Assembly (NCBI RefSeq): GCF_041022165.1
Contig: NZ_CP163302.1
Span: 1 to 64,000 of the forward strand
Direction: 5' to 3'
Length of the DNA: 64,000 nucleotides
Source of the DNA: Sinomonas sp. P10A9
GTDB lineage: Bacteria > Actinomycetota > Actinomycetes > Actinomycetales > Micrococcaceae
A program made the translations under genes and the position numbers. The notes under the pieces are model-generated. The model worked only from the letters and a program-made list of their open reading frames with translations. It was not told the DNA's origin and ran no database searches. The stretch's first letter is position 1. The number at the start of each line of letters is the position of its first letter. Below, piece after piece: positions 1 through 10,835 of the stretch.

Positions 1-1425
1 ATGGGACCACAGGAAGCCGACGAAGCCAACACTCTCGGCAGTTCGTGGCGCCGCGTGGTACGTCTCCTCGATGAGGACGACCGCGTCTCGCCGCGGCAAC
101 GGGGGTTCGTCTCGCTTGCGCAGGCCCAAGGCCTCATTGGTTCAACGCTCCTCGTCGCTGTCCCCAATGAGCTCACCCGCGAGGTGCTCCAGGGCCAGAT
201 CAAGTCGGCCCTCGACGACGCGCTGCGCTCGGTGTTCTCAGAGGACGTCCGGTGCGCGATCGACGTCGACACCGATCTCGTTCCCATCCGCGAAGAGACG
301 TTCGAACCGGTCAAGCGCCCGGAGATCCGCGAAGGACTGCGCGAAGACCTCCGCCCGGCGCCCACGCCGCCCACCACTTCTCAGGAAGTCAGCCGACTCA
401 ACCCCAAGTACGTCTTCGACACCTTCGTGATCGGCGCCTCCAACCGGTTCGCGCACGCAGCCGCCGTCGCCGTCGCCGAAGCCCCAGCCAAGGCCTACAA
501 CCCGCTGTTCATCTACGGCGACTCGGGCCTCGGGAAGACCCACCTCCTGCACGCGATCGGCCACTACGCCCGCCGGCTCTACAACGGGATCCGGGTGCGG
601 TACGTGAACTCGGAAGAGTTCACCAACGACTTCATCAACTCGATCCGCGACGACGAGGGAACGAGCTTCAAGACCACGTACCGCAATGTGGACCTCCTCC
701 TGATCGACGACATCCAGTTCCTGGCCGGCCGCACGGGAACCATGGAGGAGTTCTTCCACACGTTCAACGCCCTGCACAACAGCAACAAGCAGGTCGTCAT
801 CACTTCGGACCAGCCGCCCAAGGCGCTCCACGGCTTCGAGGACCGCATGAAGTCCCGCTTCGAGTGGGGGCTCCTGACGGACATCCAGCCGCCGGACCTC
901 GAGACCCGCATCGCGATCCTGCGCAAGAAGGCCAACAGCGACGGCCTCTCCGCGCCGGACGCCGCGCTCGAGTACATCGCCTCGCGGATCTCGGCGAACA
1001 TCCGCGAGCTCGAGGGCGCGCTGATCCGCGTGACGGCATTCGCAAGCCTCAACAAGCAGCCGGTCGACGTCGCGCTGGCCGAGATGGTCCTGAAGGACCT
1101 CATCACGGACGACTCAGCGCTCGAGATCACGGCCGACCAGATCCTCGCCGAGACTGCGGCCTACTTCAAGCTCACGATCGAAGAACTCAACAGCAAGTCC
1201 CGGACGCGCACGCTCGTCACGGCCCGCCAGATCGCCATGTACCTGTGCCGCGAGCTCACGGACATGTCGCTGCCGAAGATCGGACAGGTCCTGGGCGGCC
1301 GCGACCACACCACCGTGATCCACGCCGACCGCAAGATCCGTGAGCTCATGGCCGAGCGTCGGGCGATCTACAACCAGGTGACGGAGCTGACCAACAAGAT
1401 CAAGCAGGCCCAGCGCGGCGTCTGA
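1..1425 (+). CDS. dnaA: Chromosomal replication initiator DnaA
   Basis: Initiator ATPase that binds DnaA boxes and opens oriC. The 474-residue protein has an N-terminal helicase-loading domain, a variable linker near residues 100-125, an AAA+ domain with Walker A GDSGLGKT (about residue 173) and Walker B LLLIDDIQF (about 232), and the C-terminal DNA-binding signature GGRDHTTVIHA (about 430-440). Length is normal for actinobacteria. The ATG is the first base of the window, so the upstream promoter cannot be seen. oriC follows directly, then dnaN. Confidence 0.98.
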   Translation: MGPQEADEANTLGSSWRRVVRLLDEDDRVSPRQRGFVSLAQAQGLIGSTLLVAVPNELTREVLQGQIKSALDDALRSVFSEDVRCAIDVDTDLVPIREETFEPVKRPEIREGLREDLRPAPTPPTTSQEVSRLNPKYVFDTFVIGASNRFAHAAAVAVAEAPAKAYNPLFIYGDSGLGKTHLLHAIGHYARRLYNGIRVRYVNSEEFTNDFINSIRDDEGTSFKTTYRNVDLLLIDDIQFLAGRTGTMEEFFHTFNALHNSNKQVVITSDQPPKALHGFEDRMKSRFEWGLLTDIQPPDLETRIAILRKKANSDGLSAPDAALEYIASRISANIRELEGALIRVTAFASLNKQPVDVALAEMVLKDLITDDSALEITADQILAETAAYFKLTIEELNSKSRTRTLVTARQIAMYLCRELTDMSLPKIGQVLGGRDHTTVIHADRKIRELMAERRAIYNQVTELTNKIKQAQRGV

Positions 1426-1856
1426 GCGCCCCTCGCCTCGCCCGCGCGTGCCTTATTAACAGGACCCTGTGGACAACCCTGTGGACGGTTAAGTGCACAT
1501 CCCCGCCTGATGGGGTTAAAACCCCCATCAGGCCTGTGGAGACACGTAACTACACGAATCCGGCGATCCACAGGCCACCCCACTCTGATGGCACACCATC
1601 AACACCGGATGAACACCCGACTCCCGCGCGAATCCGCGGCCAGAGACCGTTATCCACAGTTTCCACAGCAGTTATTAACACCATAAATACCAAGAATCTG
1701 AAGATCGTCAGATAACAGTTACCCGCCAGCCCTCCGAACCCCCTTCGAACGACCCCGTCGGAGCCCCCTCCCCCGAGCCGATCAGCTTGAACCGGCGAGT
1801 ACGGTTGGCGCTAAGCTGTGGTCAACTGCGACAGCGATGAAAGGCGGAACGCTTCC
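1426..1856. other. oriC: Chromosomal origin region (oriC) between dnaA and dnaN
   Basis: Non-coding gap of 431 bp. A perfect DnaA box TTATCCACA lies at 1650-1658 and is followed at once by TTCCACAG. Near-consensus inverted boxes TGTGGACAA (1468-1476) and TGTGGACGG (1480-1488) sit close to the dnaA end, with more relaxed boxes at about 1535 and 1566. A locally AT-rich stretch (about 1668-1725, rich in TTATTAAC/ATAAATAC) is a good candidate unwinding element. Position between dnaA and dnaN is the usual place of the origin in actinobacteria. Confidence 0.85.
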
Positions 1857-2981
1857 GTGAAGTTCCGAGTCGAACGGGATGTCCTCACTGAGGCCGTGAG
1901 CTGGGCGGCCCGCTCGCTTTCTCCGCGTCCCCCCGTACCTGTCCTGGCCGGTCTGCTGCTCAAGGCGCATGACGGCGTCGTGACCCTCAGCAGCTTCGAC
2001 TACGAGACCTCGGCACGCTTGGAGATCCCCGCCGAGATCCGCGAGGAAGGCACAATCCTCGTCTCAGGCCGGCTCCTTGCGGACATCTGCCGCAGCCTGC
2101 CAGCGGCACCAGTCGACGTCGAGACCGACGGAACCAAGGTCACACTCACGTGCCGCCGCAGCTCGTTCCACCTCTCCACGATGCCCGAGGCCGAGTACCC
2201 GCCCCTCCCAAGCCTCCCTGCGATCCTGGGAACCGTCCCCGGTGACTCCTTCGCCAAGGGCGTAGCTCAGGTCACCATCGCCGCGAGCAGGGACGACACG
2301 CTGCCCATCCTCACGGGCGTTCGCATGGAGATCGAGAACGAGCTCATCACGCTCCTCGCCACCGACCGCTACCGCCTCGCCATGCGCGAGATCCACTGGC
2401 AGCCGACCACCCCCGGCACCTCAACAGCCGCTCTCGTCAAGGCCAAAACGCTCAGCGAAGTTGCCAAGACGCTCGGGGGCGCCGGCGATCTGAGTCTCGC
2501 CCTCGCCGATGACGACTCACGGCTCGTCGGCTTCGAAAGCGGGGGGCGCACCACGACATCGCTCCTCGTCGACGGCGACTACCCCAAGATCCGGTCATTG
2601 TTCCCCGAGTCCACACCGATCCACGCCGTCGTCTCCACCCAAGAGCTCGTCGAGGCCGTACGACGCGTCTCACTCGTCGCTGAACGGAACACCCCCGTGC
2701 GCCTCTCGTTCACCGAAGGCCTGGTGACCCTCGACGCAGGCACGGGGGAAGACGCCCAGGCCTCCGAAGAGCTCGAAGCCCAGCTCACGGGCGAACCCAT
2801 CGTTGTGGCATTCAACCCGCACTACCTCATCGAGGGCCTAGCTGTCATCGAGACTCCGTTCGTGCGGTTCTCGTTCACGAGCGCACCGAAGCCCGCGATG
2901 ATCACTGCTCAGCGGGCGCTCGACGGTGATGATGAGGGTGACTACCGCTACCTCGTGATGCCGGTGCGACTGCCCAACTGA
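1857..2981 (+). CDS. dnaN: DNA polymerase III sliding clamp (beta subunit)
   Basis: Forms the ring that tethers DNA polymerase to DNA. From the GTG at 1857 the protein is 374 residues, the usual clamp length, and begins VKFRVERDVL as in other actinobacterial clamps. An in-frame upstream GTG at 1818 would add 13 unconserved residues. AAGGCGG at 1841-1847 is the likely ribosome site for 1857. The C-terminal YLVMPVRL is the conserved clamp end. Confidence 0.97.
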   Translation: MKFRVERDVLTEAVSWAARSLSPRPPVPVLAGLLLKAHDGVVTLSSFDYETSARLEIPAEIREEGTILVSGRLLADICRSLPAAPVDVETDGTKVTLTCRRSSFHLSTMPEAEYPPLPSLPAILGTVPGDSFAKGVAQVTIAASRDDTLPILTGVRMEIENELITLLATDRYRLAMREIHWQPTTPGTSTAALVKAKTLSEVAKTLGGAGDLSLALADDDSRLVGFESGGRTTTSLLVDGDYPKIRSLFPESTPIHAVVSTQELVEAVRRVSLVAERNTPVRLSFTEGLVTLDAGTGEDAQASEELEAQLTGEPIVVAFNPHYLIEGLAVIETPFVRFSFTSAPKPAMITAQRALDGDDEGDYRYLVMPVRLPN

Positions 2982-3037
2982 CACGCCAGACGACGCCCAC
3001 CGCTGCCCGATCTACCTCGACGAAGGGACACCGCATC

Positions 3038-3922
3038 ATGCACATCGGACTCATCGGCCTCGGCAAGATGGGCTTCAACATGCGCGAAAGGCTCCGTCGG
3101 GCGGGCATCGAGGTCACGGGCTATGACCGGAACCAGGACCTCGCCGACGTCGCCAGCACCGATGAACTCATCGCCGCGGTGCCCGCCCCACGCATCATCT
3201 GGATCATGGTCCCGGCAGGCGAAATCACCGACAAGGTAGTTGCCGAGCTGTCCGAGAAGCTGTCCGAGGGCGACCTCGTGATCGACGGCGGCAACTCCCG
3301 GTTCACCGAGGACCAACGCCACGCTGCACTGCTGGAGGACAAGGGTCTGCGCTTCGCCGACTGCGGCGTCTCGGGTGGCGTATGGGGCCTCGAGAACGGG
3401 TACGGCCTCATGGCGGGCGGCGACGCGGCAGACATCGAGCGCGCCATGCCGGTCTTCGACGCTCTGCGGCCCGAAGGCGACAGGGCTGACAGCTTCGTCC
3501 ACGTGGGCGAGGTAGGTGCGGGCCACTACGCCAAGATGGTCCACAACGGCATCGAGTACGGGCTCATGCAGTCCTACGCCGAGGGCTACCAGCTCCTTGC
3601 CGCCAAGGACATCATCACCGACCTTCCCGGCACCTTCCGCGCCTGGCAGAAGGGCACCGTCGTGCGGTCATGGCTCCTCGACCTCCTCATCAAGGCACTC
3701 GACGAGGATCCGGGCCTGGAGACGATCGACGACTATGTGGAGGACTCCGGCGAGGGCCGCTGGACCGTCGAGGAGGCCATTGCCAACGCGGTGCCCGCGC
3801 CGGCGATCACAGCAGCGCTCTTCGCACGCTTCGAGTCGCGCGAGGATTCCTCCCCGGCCATGAAGATGGTCTCGGCGCTGCGTCACCAGTTCGGCGGGCA
3901 CGCGACGCGCCCCGCCAAGTAG
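3038..3922 (+). CDS. gnd: 6-phosphogluconate dehydrogenase (decarboxylating), short GndA type
   Basis: Oxidises 6-phosphogluconate to ribulose 5-phosphate in the pentose phosphate pathway. At 294 residues it is the short form rather than the 470-residue enteric form. It opens with the Rossmann motif GLIGLGKMGFNM; GGNSR and GVSGGVWG match the substrate-binding loops, and HYAKMVHNGIEYG (about residue 165) carries the catalytic Lys and the His-Asn pair. Its place between dnaN and recF is typical of Micrococcaceae. ATG follows GAAGGGACACC. Confidence 0.93.
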   Translation: MHIGLIGLGKMGFNMRERLRRAGIEVTGYDRNQDLADVASTDELIAAVPAPRIIWIMVPAGEITDKVVAELSEKLSEGDLVIDGGNSRFTEDQRHAALLEDKGLRFADCGVSGGVWGLENGYGLMAGGDAADIERAMPVFDALRPEGDRADSFVHVGEVGAGHYAKMVHNGIEYGLMQSYAEGYQLLAAKDIITDLPGTFRAWQKGTVVRSWLLDLLIKALDEDPGLETIDDYVEDSGEGRWTVEEAIANAVPAPAITAALFARFESREDSSPAMKMVSALRHQFGGHATRPAK

Positions 3923-3941
3923 GCAGGGGCGCCGGCGACCG

Positions 3942-5246
3942 GTGTACGTTGAACGCCTTTCCCTGACCGACTTCCGCTCCTATGCCCAGCTCGACCTCGA
4001 GCTGTCCGCGGGCGTGACCGTCCTCGTCGGGCAGAACGGGGTGGGCAAGACGAATCTGGTCGAAGCCCTCGGGCTGCTCTCGACCCTCGGCTCGCACCGG
4101 GTCAGCTCGGACGCGCCCCTCGTGCGCTTCGGTGCCGAGCGCGCGCTCGTCCGTGCGGGCTTCGTGCGGGGCTCGCAGCGCTCAACCCTCGAGCTCGAGA
4201 TCCTCCCCGGCAAGGCGAACCGTGGCCGCGTCAACCGCGGCAGCACGGTCCGGGCCCGGGACCTCCTGGGCATCGCGCGGACCGTCCTGTTCGCGCCGGA
4301 GGACCTCGGTCTCCTCAAGGGCGACCCGTCGGCGCGGCGGCGGTTCCTCGACGACCTGCTCACCGTGCTCCTCCCCCATCTGGCCGGGACCAAGGCCGAC
4401 TACGACCGCGTCCTCAAGCAGCGCAACGCTCTGCTCAAGAGTGCCAGGTCCGCGCGATTCTCCCGGCGCGGGTCCGCCATGGATCCCATGGACTCTGCGG
4501 GCGGGGCGAGCGTCGCGTCGACCCTTGATGTGTGGGACAGCCATCTGGCGCGGGCCGGGGCACGTCTGCTCGCCGCTCGGGTGAAGCTCGTCGAGCGGCT
4601 GGTCCCGCACATCGATGCCGCCTACGCGCAGCTCACCGACGGTTCCAAGGTGGCTCGCGCCGTCTACCGCTCGAGCCTCGAAGGGGCGGTTCCCGACGAG
4701 GAGGAGACGCACGACGGCGACCACGCGCCGTCGTCCGTCGCGTCACCTCGGGTGGGAGCTCAGGGCGCGGACGGCGCTGATGGCGGCGGACTCTCGGGAC
4801 TCGGCGTCGACGAGATCGCCGACCGGTTCCTCGGAGCGCTTGCCCAGGCACGTCCGCGCGAGCTGGAACGCGGGCTAACGCTCGTGGGCCCGCACCGTGA
4901 CGACCTCGAACTCCTGCTCGGCGACGCCCCGGCGAAGGGGTTTGCCTCGCACGGCGAGACATGGTCGTTCGCGCTCGCGCTGCGATTGGCCTGCTACTAC
5001 GTCATGCTGGACGACTCGACCGTTCCCGGAGACGAGCCGATCCTCATCCTGGACGATGTGTTCGCCGAACTCGACGCAGCCCGTCGTGCACGGCTCGCCG
5101 GGATCGTGGCGAAGGCCGAGCAGGTCCTCGTGACCGCAGCGGTCGACGCGGACATTCCGGCTGAGCTGGGCGGCCGTCGGATTCAGGTGGTTCCGGGGGC
5201 CATCGTGGATGCGGACGTGGTCGCCAGAGGCGACGGCGATGTCTGA
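3942..5246 (+). CDS. recF: DNA replication/repair protein RecF
   Basis: SMC-like ATPase that loads RecA at gaps. Walker A is GQNGVGKTN (about residue 29), and the signature/Walker B end is ILILDDVFAELD (about 365). GTG start at 3942. At 434 residues it is longer than the usual 360-400. The extra length is in a Ser/Gly-rich insert near residues 168-190 and an acidic/Gly-rich insert near 246-290. The stop overlaps the next start (ATG at 5239), suggesting translational coupling. Confidence 0.95.
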   Translation: MYVERLSLTDFRSYAQLDLELSAGVTVLVGQNGVGKTNLVEALGLLSTLGSHRVSSDAPLVRFGAERALVRAGFVRGSQRSTLELEILPGKANRGRVNRGSTVRARDLLGIARTVLFAPEDLGLLKGDPSARRRFLDDLLTVLLPHLAGTKADYDRVLKQRNALLKSARSARFSRRGSAMDPMDSAGGASVASTLDVWDSHLARAGARLLAARVKLVERLVPHIDAAYAQLTDGSKVARAVYRSSLEGAVPDEEETHDGDHAPSSVASPRVGAQGADGADGGGLSGLGVDEIADRFLGALAQARPRELERGLTLVGPHRDDLELLLGDAPAKGFASHGETWSFALALRLACYYVMLDDSTVPGDEPILILDDVFAELDAARRARLAGIVAKAEQVLVTAAVDADIPAELGGRRIQVVPGAIVDADVVARGDGDV

Positions 5247-5793
5247 CTCCGGGCCCCGGGAAGGCGCCGAGCCCTCGGCCGAGCGGCTCGACGCCGCGCG
5301 CGCTGCGCTGAACCGCGTCCGGCAGGCCGCCGAGGCGCGCGGCGAGGTCCGCATGCGCGCGACGGGACCGCTCGTGCGCGATCCGAACGCGCCCCGGGCC
5401 AGGAATGCGAGGGGCCGGGGCGCCGCGGGGTACAGCGGGCGCGATCCGCAGGGGCTCGGCGCCGTCGTGAACCGCATGGTGGCCGAGCGCGGCTGGAACT
5501 CCCCTGTTGCGGTGGGATCGGTCATGTCCCGGTGGCGCGAGCTCGTGGGACCGGAGATCTCCGCGCACTGCACGCCCGAGAGCTTCGAAGGCACGGATCT
5601 GCGCGTCCGGTGCGATTCGACCGCGTGGGCGACTCAGCTGCGGCTCCTCGGACCGTCGCTCCTGGACCGGTTCAGGCGTGAGCTCGGGGACGGGATCGTG
5701 ACCCGCATCCAGGTAGTCGGCCCCACACCCCCCAGCTGGCGCAAGGGCCCGCGCACTGTGCGCGGGCGCGGGCCCCGGGACACCTACGGCTGA
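5239..5793 (+). CDS. DUF721 (DciA-like) protein
   Basis: 184-residue protein of the DUF721 family, which is found between recF and gyrB in most actinobacteria. DciA, a member in other bacteria, helps load the replicative helicase, so a replication role is likely here by family and position. The domain is in the C-terminal half (GAVVNRMVAERGW to about residue 165); the N-terminal half is charged and probably disordered. The ATG at 5239 overlaps the recF stop by 8 bp. A GC-rich inverted repeat, CCCGCGCAC/GTGCGCGGG, lies in the 3' end near 5747-5766. Confidence 0.85.
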   Translation: MSDSGPREGAEPSAERLDAARAALNRVRQAAEARGEVRMRATGPLVRDPNAPRARNARGRGAAGYSGRDPQGLGAVVNRMVAERGWNSPVAVGSVMSRWRELVGPEISAHCTPESFEGTDLRVRCDSTAWATQLRLLGPSLLDRFRRELGDGIVTRIQVVGPTPPSWRKGPRTVRGRGPRDTYG

Positions 5794-5999
5794 TTCGGTG
5801 GACGGCGCGTGAGGCGCTCAGAAAGCCGGGAGGCACACTCCCCCTTTGTGGGGCCTCGATGGGGCGCGCCACGACGCCTTTGCAGGCCTCCCAGCGGGCA
5901 TTCACCGTGGCGCTGTCCGTCCGGGCACGGATGAACCGGTAGAATCGACATGTTAAGCCCGCCGAACCGAGTCGAACTGAAGAGGGGTCGAAAACGCCT

Positions 6000-8111
6000 G
6001 TGGCTGACGAGAGTCCAGTGGACCCAAACACGCATCAGCAGCACGACGCGCCGGAGGGAGTGGCGCCCTCCCCTGCACCAGATTCCTCGGGGTCCCGCTC
6101 GGGATCGAAGGACTACGGCGCCAGCAGCATCACGGTTCTCGAGGGACTCGAGGCCGTCCGCAAGCGTCCGGGCATGTACATCGGCTCGACCGGCCCCCGC
6201 GGCCTCCACCACCTTGTCTACGAAGTCGTTGACAACTCGGTCGACGAGGCACTGGCAGGGTACTGCGACCACATCCAGGTGACCCTCCAGGACGACGGCG
6301 GCGTGCGAGTCGAGGACAACGGCCGCGGCATCCCCGTGGATGTCCATCCCACGGAGGGCAAGCCCACGGTCGAGGTCGTCATGACGATCCTCCACGCGGG
6401 CGGCAAGTTCGGTGGCGGCGGGTACACCGTCTCCGGTGGTCTGCACGGCGTCGGCATCTCCGTGGTCAACGCCCTCTCGACCCGCGTCGACACAGAGGTG
6501 CGCCGTCAAGGCCACGTGTGGCGCATGTCGTTCCGCGACGGCGGGCACCCAGTCGGGGGCCTCATCGAGGGCGAGGCAACGGACGAGACCGGGACGATCC
6601 AGACGTTCTACCCGGACCCGTCGATCTTCGACGCCACCGTGTTCGACTTCGAGACGCTGCGCGCCCGCTTCCAGCAGATGGCCTTCCTCAACAGGGGCCT
6701 GCGGATCACGCTCACGGATGAGCGCCGCGGCGACGAGGAGGAGAGCGAGCTCGCGGGCGAGGAGGAACTCACCTCCGGCACACCCGCGGAGGCTGCGGCG
6801 CGCAAGCACCGGGTCGTCGACTACAAGTACGACGACGGGCTTCTGGACTACGTCAAGAACCTCAACTCGTCGAAGAAGATCGAGGTTATCCACGAGGAGG
6901 TCATCGCGTTCGAGAGCACGGACCACGAGCGCAAGATGGCCCTCGAGGTGGCGATGCAGTGGACCACGGCGTACGCCGAGTCCGTGCACACGTACGCGAA
7001 CACAATTAACACGCATGAGGGCGGCACCCACGAGGAGGGCTTCCGCGCCGCGATGACCTCCCTCATGAACCGGTATGCGCGCGAGAAGGGCATCCTCAAG
7101 GACAAGGATGACAACCTGACCGGCGACGACGTCCGCGAAGGCCTCACCGCCGTCATCAGCATCAAGCTCGCCGAGCCGCAGTTCGAGGGCCAGACGAAGA
7201 CCAAGCTCGGCAACTCCGAGGCGAAGGGATTCGTCCAGCGAGTCGTGACCGACCAGCTCGGCGACTGGCTCGAGCGCAACCCGGGTCCGGCCAAGGACGT
7301 GATCCGCAAGGCTCTCCAGGCCTCGCAGGCCCGCATGGCCGCGCGCAAGGCCCGCGACAACGCGCGCCGCAAGAGCCCGCTCGAGTCCTTCGGCATGCCG
7401 GGCAAGCTCTCGGACTGCTCGAGCAAGGATCCGTCGCGCTGCGAGGTCTACATCGTTGAGGGCGACTCGGCCGGCGGCTCCGCCAAGCGCGGGCGGGATC
7501 CCGAGACGCAGGCCATCCTGCCCTTGCGCGGCAAGATCCTCAACGTCGAGCGTGCCCGGTTGGACAAGGCGCTCGGGAACGCCGAGGTCCAGTCCATGAT
7601 CACCGCCTTCGGCTCCGGGATCGGCGAGGACTTCGACGTCTCCAAGCTGCGCTACCACAAGATCGTCCTCATGGCCGATGCCGATGTGGACGGTCAGCAC
7701 ATCACGACCCTTCTCCTGACGCTCCTGTTCAGGTACATGCGCCCGCTCATCGAGAACGGCTACGTGTTCCTGGCCCAGCCGCCGCTCTACCGCATCAAAT
7801 GGTCCAACCACGCGCATGACTACGTGTTCAGCGACCGCGAGCGTGACGAGGCCGTCCGGACGGGCGTCGCCAACGGCCAGCGCCTGCCCAAGGAGAACGG
7901 CATCCAGCGCTACAAGGGCCTTGGCGAGATGGACTACACCGAGCTCTGGGACACGACGATGGACCCGGACCGGCGCACCCTCCTGCAGGTGACCATGGAG
8001 GACGCCGCGGCCGCAGACCAGACATTCTCCGTGCTGATGGGCGACGACGTCGAGTCCCGCCGCCATTTCATCCAGCAGAACGCCAAGGACGTCCGGTTCC
8101 TGGACATCTGA
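6000..8111 (+). CDS. gyrB: DNA gyrase subunit B
   Basis: ATPase subunit of gyrase, which introduces negative supercoils. 703 residues from a GTG at 6000 preceded by GAGGGG. The GHKL ATPase domain is visible ([30 protein letters not shown]), then the transducer domain, then the TOPRIM domain with [10 protein letters not shown] (about residue 486) and the DADVDGQH metal site (about 560). An acidic stretch at about 243-260 ([12 protein letters not shown]) is a modest insertion. The gap to DUF721 (5794-5999) holds a weak -10-like TAGAAT at 5940 and no gene. Confidence 0.98.
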   Translation: MADESPVDPNTHQQHDAPEGVAPSPAPDSSGSRSGSKDYGASSITVLEGLEAVRKRPGMYIGSTGPRGLHHLVYEVVDNSVDEALAGYCDHIQVTLQDDGGVRVEDNGRGIPVDVHPTEGKPTVEVVMTILHAGGKFGGGGYTVSGGLHGVGISVVNALSTRVDTEVRRQGHVWRMSFRDGGHPVGGLIEGEATDETGTIQTFYPDPSIFDATVFDFETLRARFQQMAFLNRGLRITLTDERRGDEEESELAGEEELTSGTPAEAAARKHRVVDYKYDDGLLDYVKNLNSSKKIEVIHEEVIAFESTDHERKMALEVAMQWTTAYAESVHTYANTINTHEGGTHEEGFRAAMTSLMNRYAREKGILKDKDDNLTGDDVREGLTAVISIKLAEPQFEGQTKTKLGNSEAKGFVQRVVTDQLGDWLERNPGPAKDVIRKALQASQARMAARKARDNARRKSPLESFGMPGKLSDCSSKDPSRCEVYIVEGDSAGGSAKRGRDPETQAILPLRGKILNVERARLDKALGNAEVQSMITAFGSGIGEDFDVSKLRYHKIVLMADADVDGQHITTLLLTLLFRYMRPLIENGYVFLAQPPLYRIKWSNHAHDYVFSDRERDEAVRTGVANGQRLPKENGIQRYKGLGEMDYTELWDTTMDPDRRTLLQVTMEDAAAADQTFSVLMGDDVESRRHFIQQNAKDVRFLDI

Positions 8112-8156
8112 TCTCGGGCACCAGAAGCAAGTAGACCGGACAAGAGGAGAGAAGCT

Positions 8157-10835
8157 GTGAGCGACGAGACTCCCGAGAACCCCACCGGACTTCCCGGGGA
8201 CCCGACTTTCGATGCCGAACTCGGGCCGGAAGGCCCGGCCAACGGGGGCGCCGACCGCATCGAGCAGGTCGACCTGCAGACCGAGATGCAGCGGTCCTAC
8301 CTCGACTATGCGATGGCCGTCATCGTGGGCCGCGCGCTGCCCGATGTGCGCGACGGCCTCAAGCCCGTGCACCGCCGCGTCCTCTACGCGATGTACGACG
8401 GCGGGTACCGCCCCGACCGCGCGTTCAACAAGTGCGCCCGCGTCGTCGGCGACGTCATGGGCACGTACCACCCCCATGGCGACATGGCGATCTATGACGC
8501 CCTCGTCCGCCTGATCCAGGACTGGGTCATGCGGTATCCGCTCGCCCTGGGCCAGGGCAACTTCGGCTCCCCCGGCAACGACGGCGCGGCCGCCCCCCGG
8601 TACACCGAGACCAAGATGGCCCAGCTGGCCATGGAGATGGTCCGGGACATCGACGAGGAGACCGTCGACTTCCAGGACAACTACGACGGCAAGAACCAGG
8701 AGCCCACGGTCCTGCCGGCCCGGTTCCCGAACCTGCTCGTCAACGGCTCCTCGGGCATCGCAGTCGGCATGGCCACGAACATCCCGCCGCACAACCTGCG
8801 CGAGGTGGCCGAAGGCGTCCAGTGGTACCTCGAGAACCCCGAGGCCACCCGTGAGGAGCTCCTCGAGGCCCTCCTGACCCGCATCAAGGGCCCGGACTTC
8901 CCCACTGGCGCGACCATCCTGGGCCGCCGGGGCATCGAGGACGCCTACCGGACGGGCCGCGGCTCGATCACGATGCGCGCCGTCGTGAATGTCGAGGAGC
9001 TCCAAGGCCGCACGTGCCTCGTGGTCACCGAGCTGCCGTACATGGCCAACCCGGACAACCTCGCCATGAAGATCGCCGAGCTGGTCAAGGACGGGAAGAT
9101 CGGCGGGATCGCGGACCTGCGCGACGAGACGTCCGGCCGCACCGGCCAGCGCCTCGTGATCGTACTCAAGCGCGACGCCGTGGCGAAGGTTGTGCTGAAC
9201 AACCTGTACAAGCACACGCAGCTGCAGGACAACTTCGCCGCGAACATGCTCGCGATTGTCGACGGCGTGCCGCGCACCCTCTCGCTCGACGCGTTCGTCC
9301 GGCACTGGGTTACCCACCAGGTCGACGTCATCGTCCGCCGCACGCAGTACCGGCTGCGCAAGGCCGAGGAGCGCATGCACATCCTGCGCGCGCTGCTCAA
9401 GGCTCTGGACATGCTCGACGAGGTCATCGCGCTCATCCGCCGCTCCCCCACGGTCGAGGAAGCACGCTCGGGACTCAAGTCGCTCCTGGAGATCGACGAC
9501 CTTCAGGCGCAGGCCATCCTCGACATGCAGCTGCGCAGGCTCGCAGCCCTCGAACGGCAGAAGATCGTCGACGAGCACAACGAGCTCGAGGCCCTCATCA
9601 CGGAGTACCGGTCGATCCTCGCCGACCCGGCGCGGCAGCGGCAGATCATCTCCGAGGAGCTCGCCGGAATCGTCGACAAGTACGGCGACGACCGCCGAAC
9701 ACGGGTCGTCGCGGGCTTCGACGGGGACATGAGCATGGAGGACCTCATCCCCGAAGAGGAGATGGTCGTCACCATCACGCGCGGCGGGTACGTCAAGCGC
9801 ACGCGTAGCGACCAGTACCGCCAGCAGCAGCGCGGGGGCAAGGGCGTGCGCGGGGCACAGCTGCGCGGCGACGACGTCGTCGAGCACTTCTTCGTCACGA
9901 CGACGCACCACTGGCTCCTGTTCTTCACGAACCTCGGGCGCGTGTACCGGGCCAAGGCCTACGAGCTCGCCGAAGGCGGCCGTGACGCCAAGGGCCAGCA
10001 CGTGGCGAACCTGCTCGCGTTCCAGCCGGACGAGCGGATCGCCCAGGTCCTCGCGCTGCGCGACTACCAGCAGGCCCCGTACCTCGTGCTCGCAACGAAG
10101 GGCGGCCTCGTCAAGAAGACCCGCCTCGAGGACTACGACACGAACCGCTCTGCTGGCGTCATCGCCATCAACCTGCGCGAGGACGACGAGCTCGTGTCGG
10201 CGCAGCTCGTGCACCAGACCGACGATCTCATGCTCGTCTCCCGCCATGGCCAGTCGCTGCGATTCACGGCGGACGACGACGCCCTGCGGCCCATGGGCCG
10301 GGCCACGAGCGGTGTGACCGGCATGAAGTTCCGTGACGACGACGAGCTGCTCGCGGCTGACGTCGTGACGGACGACTCGTTCGTGTTCATCGTGACCGAG
10401 GGCGGCTACGCCAAGCGCACCTCGGCGGACGAGTACCGGGTCCAGGGCCGCGGAGGCCTCGGCATCAAGGTCGGCAAGTACCAGGAGGAGCGCGGACATC
10501 TCGTCGGCGCCCTGCTCGTCCAGGAGGAGGACGAGGCGCTCGTGGTCATGGAGGGCGGCAAGGTGGTCCGTTCCTCAGTGACGGGAGTGCCTGCCAAGGG
10601 CCGCGACACGATGGGCGTGATCTTCGCCAAGCCTGACAAGGGCGACCGCATCATCGCCGTCGCGAAGAACACCGAGCGGACCCTCTCCGAGGCCGACGAG
10701 GCCGACGAGGCTTCCGAGGGCTCTCCCGAAGGCACCGCCGAGCGCGCAACGACAGGGGACGGGGAGGCATCAACCGAGGCTCATGCCGTAACGTTGGCGT
10801 CAGACTCAGACCAGACTCCGGGAGGTAACGAGTGA
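8157..10835 (+). CDS. gyrA: DNA gyrase subunit A
   Basis: DNA cleavage-religation subunit of gyrase. 892 residues from a GTG at 8157 preceded by AAGAGGAGAG. The catalytic Tyr is in PRYTETKM (Tyr149). The quinolone pocket reads [11 protein letters not shown], with Met at the position of E. coli Ser83. The C-terminal six-bladed beta-pinwheel follows (GyrA box QRGGKGVRG at about residue 558). An acidic tail ends the protein. It overlaps the DUF3566 gene by 4 bp. Confidence 0.98.
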   Translation: MSDETPENPTGLPGDPTFDAELGPEGPANGGADRIEQVDLQTEMQRSYLDYAMAVIVGRALPDVRDGLKPVHRRVLYAMYDGGYRPDRAFNKCARVVGDVMGTYHPHGDMAIYDALVRLIQDWVMRYPLALGQGNFGSPGNDGAAAPRYTETKMAQLAMEMVRDIDEETVDFQDNYDGKNQEPTVLPARFPNLLVNGSSGIAVGMATNIPPHNLREVAEGVQWYLENPEATREELLEALLTRIKGPDFPTGATILGRRGIEDAYRTGRGSITMRAVVNVEELQGRTCLVVTELPYMANPDNLAMKIAELVKDGKIGGIADLRDETSGRTGQRLVIVLKRDAVAKVVLNNLYKHTQLQDNFAANMLAIVDGVPRTLSLDAFVRHWVTHQVDVIVRRTQYRLRKAEERMHILRALLKALDMLDEVIALIRRSPTVEEARSGLKSLLEIDDLQAQAILDMQLRRLAALERQKIVDEHNELEALITEYRSILADPARQRQIISEELAGIVDKYGDDRRTRVVAGFDGDMSMEDLIPEEEMVVTITRGGYVKRTRSDQYRQQQRGGKGVRGAQLRGDDVVEHFFVTTTHHWLLFFTNLGRVYRAKAYELAEGGRDAKGQHVANLLAFQPDERIAQVLALRDYQQAPYLVLATKGGLVKKTRLEDYDTNRSAGVIAINLREDDELVSAQLVHQTDDLMLVSRHGQSLRFTADDDALRPMGRATSGVTGMKFRDDDELLAADVVTDDSFVFIVTEGGYAKRTSADEYRVQGRGGLGIKVGKYQEERGHLVGALLVQEEDEALVVMEGGKVVRSSVTGVPAKGRDTMGVIFAKPDKGDRIIAVAKNTERTLSEADEADEASEGSPEGTAERATTGDGEASTEAHAVTLASDSDQTPGGNE

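Noticed and set aside
5784..10499. 1571-residue minus-strand open frame
   Set aside because: It lies antisense to gyrB and gyrA. GC-rich third positions keep the opposite frame open; composition is Val/Arg/Leu/Asp-rich with no motif and no ribosome site.
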